A stretch of DNA of 10,951 nt from Anaerolineae bacterium (GTDB lineage Bacteria; Chloroflexota; Anaerolineae; Aggregatilineales; Phototrophicaceae). Under the pieces are notes generated by a model, which worked only from the letters and a program-made list of their open reading frames with translations, had not been told where the DNA came from and searched no databases. Location of the stretch: assembly GCA_020848855.1 (NCBI GenBank), contig JADLHH010000007.1, forward strand, positions 1 to 10,951, written 5' to 3'. Of this stretch, positions 7,220 to 10,951 are shown in pieces; position 1 is the first letter of the stretch; every line of letters begins with the position of its first letter. A program made the position numbers and the translations under genes.

Positions 7220-7246
7220 CGTTCAGGCGCAGCATACGCCTGAACG
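7220..7246 (+). promoter_or_regulatory. Hairpin immediately upstream of the FTR1 ribosome binding site
   Basis: CGTTCAGGCG (7220-7229) pairs perfectly with CGCCTGAACG (7237-7246) around a 7-nt loop. It ends 10 nt before the GAGG of the FTR1 ribosome binding site. No T-tract follows, so transcription termination is unlikely. A translational or mRNA-stability role is inferred from position. Confidence 0.5.
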
Positions 7247-7266
7247 CTGCATTTCTGAGGTGAGTT

Positions 7267-9660
7267 ATGCGCATTCTGCGCCTGATGTTCGTCGTTTGTC
7301 TGGTTTGTCTCGCCGCCCTGACCATTCAGGCGCAGGGCGGGACGGAAATCCCGATCTGGCAAGCCGGAAACGCGATTCACGATGATCTGTTCGATGCCCA
7401 GCAGCACCTGTTCGATGCCGAGGGCGCGGCGAACCCGGCGGACGATTACCAGCGAGCGGCTGCCAGCGTGCAGTCGGCAGCGGCGATTTATGAGCAGGCG
7501 ATCCAGCCGGGCTTGAGCGCCAGCGCGCCCGAAATTGACGCGACTCTCCGCGCGGCATTCGCCGCCGCCGAGCGCGCCGCCGCGACCGGCGACTCGATTG
7601 CCTTCGCCTACGCCAGCGGCACAATCTGGACGAACCTGCTGCGCGGCAGCTACGAGGCGACGGTGAGCGCGCTTCGGGCGGGCGACGGCGCGGCTGCGTC
7701 CGAATGGCTGCGGCTGCGCGAGTACCGTCAGGCGACCAAGTTCAGTCTGGTGGACGACCCGGCGGCGCAGGCGGTCGCCCGCTTGCAGGGCGGCAGCGGC
7801 AATCTCGACGACGTGATGGTGACCGTCGCCAACGACCTGCGTGACGCTTACACCTTCCGCCTGCGCGACGCGCTGACCAAGCTGGCGGACGCCGCCGATC
7901 AGAACTTCGCGGTGCGGGCGGCGGACTGGGCGGCGCGGGTCGACGGCTATTTCGGTATTCTGGAACTCGATTTCGCCGCCAAGCGCGGCGACGACGAGAC
8001 CGCCGCGCTGCTCGCGCTGCTACGCAATCTCGAAGCGGCTGCGGCGAACGGCAATTTGTCCACCCTAGCGGCGCTGGACAACGAGATCAAAACGGCGCTG
8101 GCGGTCTACGAGCCGGTCGCGCTGACCGCCGACGAGATCGCCAAGCGCGCCCAGCTTCTCTATCTGTTCATCGACCTCGTTCACGTCGAATACGGGCGCG
8201 GCGTGCAGGACGGGCAGATCACCATCCCGATCGAGGTGCAGGAAGCCGTCACCTTCCGCAATCAGGCGGCGGCGCTGACCGAAGAGCTGCGCCCGATCAT
8301 GAGCGCCAACGACGAGGCGGCGACCGTGCAGTTGATCGCCACACTCGACCAGATGAAGGTGCTGATCGCCGAGGTGGGCAGCCCGGCGGAAATCGAAACA
8401 CTGAGCGATTCGGCGCTGGAACAGGCGAAACTGGCGCTGAAGATCGACGCCAACCCAACCGACGCCGCCGCCTCGTTCACGATCATCGACGGCATGTTGA
8501 AGGATTTGAAGTCGGCGGCACTGGCGGGCGATTACGCGCTCGCCGAACGCAAGCGGCTGGAAGCCTACGCCATCCTCGACGCGGGCATCGAGCAGCGGCT
8601 GCGCGGCTTCGCGCCGGACACGGCAGCGGAAGTCGAGAGTCTGTTCTGGCAGGGCACGAGCGACCAGCCGGGACTGTCGGTGCTGCTGGCGAACCACGCT
8701 CCGGCGGCGCAGGTCGAAGCCGGGCTGGACGCGCTCAACGCCGCGCTCGCCGATGGACAGGCGGCGCTCAACCTCGCCAAGAGCGCGCCGGAAGCGGTCG
8801 TCGGCAACGCCGCCGTGATCGTGTTCCGCGAGGTACTGGAAGCCGTGCTGATCCTCGCCTCGCTGATCGCCGGGATGCGCACCGCCGAGAGCCGCAAATA
8901 CCGCCGCGCGCTGGCGGGTGGCGCGGCGCTGGCGCTGGTCGGCGCGGTGATCACGTGGCTGGTGTTCAGCAGCATTCTGGAAACGCTGCTGCCGCTGGGC
9001 GAGCGGCTGGAAGCGGTCGTCTCGCTGATCGCTATCGGCGTGCTGCTGCTGATCACCAACTGGTTCTTCCACAAGACTTACTGGGTCGGCTGGATGGCAA
9101 ATTTCCACACCCAGAAAAGCAAAATTCTGGGCGGCGCGGCAGTGGTTGGACCGTCGCTCGGCTTGCTGATCCTCGGCTTCACCAGCGTCTACCGCGAGGT
9201 GTTCGAGACGGTGCTGTTCCTGCAATCGCTGGTGCTGGACGCGGGCGCGAACGTCGTGCTGGAAGGCGTCGCGATCGGGCTGGCGGCGACGGCGGTGGTC
9301 GGCTTCATCACCTTCAAGCTGCAGGTGCGCCTGCCCTACAAGCAGATGCTGGTGTTCACCGGCATCCTGATCGGCGCGGTGCTGGTGACGATGGTCGGCA
9401 ACACCGTCCACGTGCTTCAGGTCGTCGGCTGGATGCCGATCACGCCGATTCAGGGCGTGTACCTGCCCTACGCGCTCGGTCGCTGGTTCGGCATCTTCGC
9501 CACCTGGCAGGGGATCGGGCTGCAAGTCGCAGCGGGCGCGTTCGTGGTCGGCAGCTATTTCCTGGCGGAGCGTATGAGCCAGCGCAAGCGCGCGCAGGCG
9601 TCGTCCCGGCGCACGGTTCAGGCGCAGCCGGTCGAGCAGGTCGCGCTGAAGGCGAAATAG
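7267..9660 (+). CDS. FTR1-family iron permease with large N-terminal ectodomain
   Basis: The 797-residue protein has a signal sequence (core 6-19, likely cleavage near Gln22-Ala-Gln), about 490 residues of acidic helical ectodomain, and a C-terminal membrane domain of about seven helices (~512-752) with a basic cytoplasmic tail. The membrane part carries two REXXE iron-binding motifs, REVLE (521-525) and REVFE (643-647), the defining feature of FTR1/EfeU permeases. The ectodomain includes LVHVEYGRGVQDGQI (near 304-318), a block common in bacterial FTR1 ectodomains. Two similar GD-x-A helical units are visible (near 136-160 with REYRQATKFS, and near 420-450), suggesting internal duplication. 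The start is ATG 7267 with GAGG at 7257-7260, a good ribosome binding site. It follows the imelysin-like gene and is probably co-expressed with it, though two palindromic structures lie between. No EfeB-type peroxidase is in the window. It probably imports iron through the cytoplasmic membrane; whether Fe2+ or Fe3+ cannot be read. Confidence 0.93.
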   Translation: MRILRLMFVVCLVCLAALTIQAQGGTEIPIWQAGNAIHDDLFDAQQHLFDAEGAANPADDYQRAAASVQSAAAIYEQAIQPGLSASAPEIDATLRAAFAAAERAAATGDSIAFAYASGTIWTNLLRGSYEATVSALRAGDGAAASEWLRLREYRQATKFSLVDDPAAQAVARLQGGSGNLDDVMVTVANDLRDAYTFRLRDALTKLADAADQNFAVRAADWAARVDGYFGILELDFAAKRGDDETAALLALLRNLEAAAANGNLSTLAALDNEIKTALAVYEPVALTADEIAKRAQLLYLFIDLVHVEYGRGVQDGQITIPIEVQEAVTFRNQAAALTEELRPIMSANDEAATVQLIATLDQMKVLIAEVGSPAEIETLSDSALEQAKLALKIDANPTDAAASFTIIDGMLKDLKSAALAGDYALAERKRLEAYAILDAGIEQRLRGFAPDTAAEVESLFWQGTSDQPGLSVLLANHAPAAQVEAGLDALNAALADGQAALNLAKSAPEAVVGNAAVIVFREVLEAVLILASLIAGMRTAESRKYRRALAGGAALALVGAVITWLVFSSILETLLPLGERLEAVVSLIAIGVLLLITNWFFHKTYWVGWMANFHTQKSKILGGAAVVGPSLGLLILGFTSVYREVFETVLFLQSLVLDAGANVVLEGVAIGLAATAVVGFITFKLQVRLPYKQMLVFTGILIGAVLVTMVGNTVHVLQVVGWMPITPIQGVYLPYALGRWFGIFATWQGIGLQVAAGAFVVGSYFLAERMSQRKRAQASSRRTVQAQPVEQVALKAK

Positions 9661-9693
9661 GGTTGTTCCCGGTGAATATGGGCAATTAATTGT

Positions 9694-9723
9694 AGGGAAC
9701 GACATGTCGTCCCCTTATTTTTT
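9694..9723 (+). terminator. Palindromic terminator at convergent gene junction
   Basis: AGGGAACGACA (9694-9704) pairs with TGTCGTCCCCT (9705-9715) with one A-C mismatch, followed by TATTTTTT. It sits 33 nt after the FTR1 stop and fits an intrinsic terminator for that gene. Its right arm ends inside the TAA stop (9717-9715) of the opposing gene, and the T-tract overlaps that gene's last lysine codons. On the minus strand no T-tract follows. The ACGACATGTCGT core is shared with the palindrome at 7148-7175. Confidence 0.65.
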
Positions 9724-10245
9724 CGTCACCCCCAACGGAATCACATCATGGGTGATCCACGGGATCGGCTCGTGCTCGACGCCGACGATCAGGTGGAAAC
9801 GGCGAACCGGAAATGTGATCGGCTCGTAAGCCGGGAACACCGCCGCCTCGCGGTCGGCTTCGCGCCGAAACTCGCCGACGGTCATGTGCGGCGTGATGTC
9901 GTCGTTCCCGTGTGCGCCGCGATACGGCGGGTAATCGGGAAACGCGGCGTAGATCGCCCGGAACGCTGCCTTGATCGGCGACGGGTCGCGCGGCTTGAGG
10001 TAGGTCACGGTCGGAAAATTCCCATAGCCGTCGAGCGTCACGTCGAACGGCGGCAGTCCGGCGCAGATGTCGCGCAGCGTCCGGCAGGCGGTGTCGAGGT
10101 CGTCGACTGGCACGAACGGGAACAGGACGGTGATGTGCGCCGGGACGCGCACCATACTGTCGAAGCTGTAGCGGCGCATCAGCGGCACGGCGAACGCCTG
10201 CACACGGGGCGGAGCCATGATCACGACGGCGGTTACGTAGTCCAT
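9715..10245 (-). CDS. 2H phosphoesterase, 2'-5' RNA ligase superfamily
   Basis: The 176-residue protein has the two HxT motifs that define 2H phosphoesterases: His37-Ile-Thr39 in PAHITVLFPF and His120-Met-Thr122 in ITPHMTVGEF, 83 residues apart, as expected for two pseudo-symmetric lobes. Members act on cyclic phosphate or 2'-5' linkages in RNA or nucleotides in the cytoplasm; the substrate of this one cannot be told. The length matches the family. The start is ATG 10245, with AAGGA (10256-10252) six nt upstream. It converges with the FTR1 gene and has a shared hairpin at its stop. The interrupted permease gene ends 49 bp upstream on the same strand, so co-transcription is possible. A TACAAT hexamer on the minus strand (10281-10276) could be its own -10, but no -35 was found. 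Confidence 0.88.
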   Translation of the reverse strand: MDYVTAVVIMAPPRVQAFAVPLMRRYSFDSMVRVPAHITVLFPFVPVDDLDTACRTLRDICAGLPPFDVTLDGYGNFPTVTYLKPRDPSPIKAAFRAIYAAFPDYPPYRGAHGNDDITPHMTVGEFRREADREAAVFPAYEPITFPVRRFHLIVGVEHEPIPWITHDVIPLGVTKK

Positions 10246-10294
10246 GGGCGATCCTTGATCTCAGTCATGGCTTCGATTGTACGCTGAATTTGGG

Positions 10295-10951
10295 CTACTC
10301 GTTCCGCAGGGCACGCGCTGTGCCGAGCCGCGCCAGCCGTCCCGCCGGGTAGATACCCGCTGCCAGCGCCGCCAGCACGGCGACGCCGAACGCCAGCACG
10401 AATTCAACCGGCAGCAGCGTCAGTTCCATCGTCCAGCCGAATGAGCGCACGTTGATCACGTAGATCAGGATCAGCGCCAGCGCCAAGCCAATCGGCAGCG
10501 CCAGCGCGCCCGCCGTCATGCCCATCAGTCCAGTCTGGATCAGCGTGTAATTCCACAACTGGCGCGGCGTCACGCCAATTGCCCGCAGCACCCCGTACTG
10601 GCGCGTCTGCTCCAATTGCAGCGACAGCAGCGCGCTGAGGATGCCAATGAAGGCGACGACCACCGCCAGCAGGCGCAGCGCCGCCGTGATGGCAAAGGTG
10701 CGGTCGAATACGTCGAATACGCTGGCGCGTAACGCAGCGTTACTGCGCGCCAGCAGCTCGGTTCCGGTCAGCGCCTGCGCGCGGATGGCATCCAATACCT
10801 GCACGCCGTCAGCACCCGGCTTGAGGAACACCGCCATCGTCTAAATGAACGGGTCGTCGAAATACTGGCGGTAGATGTTGGCGGTCATGAACACGGACCC
10901 CTGATCGCTGGTATAGTCGTAGTACAAGCCGACGACCGTGAAGGTCTGCGC
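10295..10951 (-). pseudogene. FtsX/MacB-type ABC transporter permease, interrupted by in-frame TAG (5' end outside window)
   Basis: The minus-strand frame enters from the right edge. It encodes a periplasmic-type segment (TFTVVGLYYDYTSDQGSVFM, then NIYRQYFDDPFI), meets a TAG at 10843-10841, and continues in the same frame with TMAVFLKPGADGVQVLD through the FtsX domain to a stop at 10297-10295. The downstream part has three membrane helices (near 10680-10610, 10540-10460 and 10420-10350) and the typical TRQYGVLRAIGVTPRQLWNYTL, here split as TRQYGVLRAIG and VTPRQLW, plus a final GRLARLGTARALRNE. Both sides read as one permease, so the TAG is a nonsense change, not a gene boundary. An ATG at 10837 could restart translation, but no clear ribosome binding site precedes it and the product would lack the N-terminal half. 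FtsX-type permeases work with an ATPase in lipoprotein, peptide or lipid export, or in cell-wall control. A sequencing error is an alternative. Confidence 0.75.

Noticed and set aside
6072..7325. 417-codon open frame on the minus strand opposite the imelysin-like gene
   Set aside because: The plus-strand frame has a signal peptide and fits the operon, whereas this frame has shadow composition and crosses the palindromes in the gap.
9616..9628. GTTCAGGCGCAGC also found at 7221-7233 and nearly at 7322-7334, as a possible attachment or repeat site
   Set aside because: Two of the copies are coding and encode QAQ-type peptides; the match is short and no mobile element is nearby.
8065..9705. Long open frame on the minus strand opposite the FTR1 gene
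   Set aside because: It overlaps the REXXE-bearing permease and has a His/Arg/Gln-rich composition with no domain signs, so it is a codon-bias shadow.

Overview
The window is GC-rich, densely coded bacterial DNA with Asp/Ala/Arg-rich proteins, GTG and ATG starts and AT-rich intergenic gaps. The gene set and protein style (PBP1-like protein with a C-terminal beta domain, soluble GAF/PAS histidine kinase, FTR1 permease with a very large ectodomain, FtsX-type permease) suggest an environmental Chloroflexota bacterium, perhaps Anaerolineae. This is inference from style only; no rRNA, tRNA or marker gene is present to settle it.

Layout. (1) 2516 to 1, minus strand: a bifunctional PBP1-like membrane protein that starts at a GTG and runs off the left edge. 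Its frame is intact, but all three transpeptidase catalytic motifs (SxxK, SxN, KTG) are replaced. (2) 2517-2829: a divergent intergenic region with a small heptamer-repeat cluster and a probable promoter for the next gene. (3) 2830-3570 and 3707-5866, plus strand: an OmpR/PhoB-type response regulator and a soluble GAF-PAS-HisKA-HATPase histidine kinase, separated by a clear intrinsic terminator and a second promoter-like element. (4) 6078-7127 and 7267-9660, plus strand: a probable iron-uptake pair, made of a secreted imelysin/EfeO-like protein and an FTR1-family permease with two REXXE motifs and a ~510-residue N-terminal ectodomain. The gap between them carries a perfect 28-bp palindrome and a 10-bp-stem hairpin just upstream of the FTR1 ribosome binding site. 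(5) 10245 to 9715, minus strand: a 2H phosphoesterase (2'-5' RNA ligase superfamily), convergent with the FTR1 gene across a hairpin-plus-T-tract terminator. (6) Right edge, minus strand: the C-terminal part of an FtsX/MacB-type ABC transporter permease, interrupted by an in-frame TAG.

How the parts fit. The two-component genes are probably partners by adjacency. The imelysin-like and FTR1 genes probably form one ferrous/ferric iron uptake unit. No link between these modules and the PBP-like, phosphoesterase or permease genes is visible beyond proximity. The most unusual items are the catalytically dead-looking transpeptidase, the nonsense-interrupted permease and the palindromes around the iron-uptake genes.
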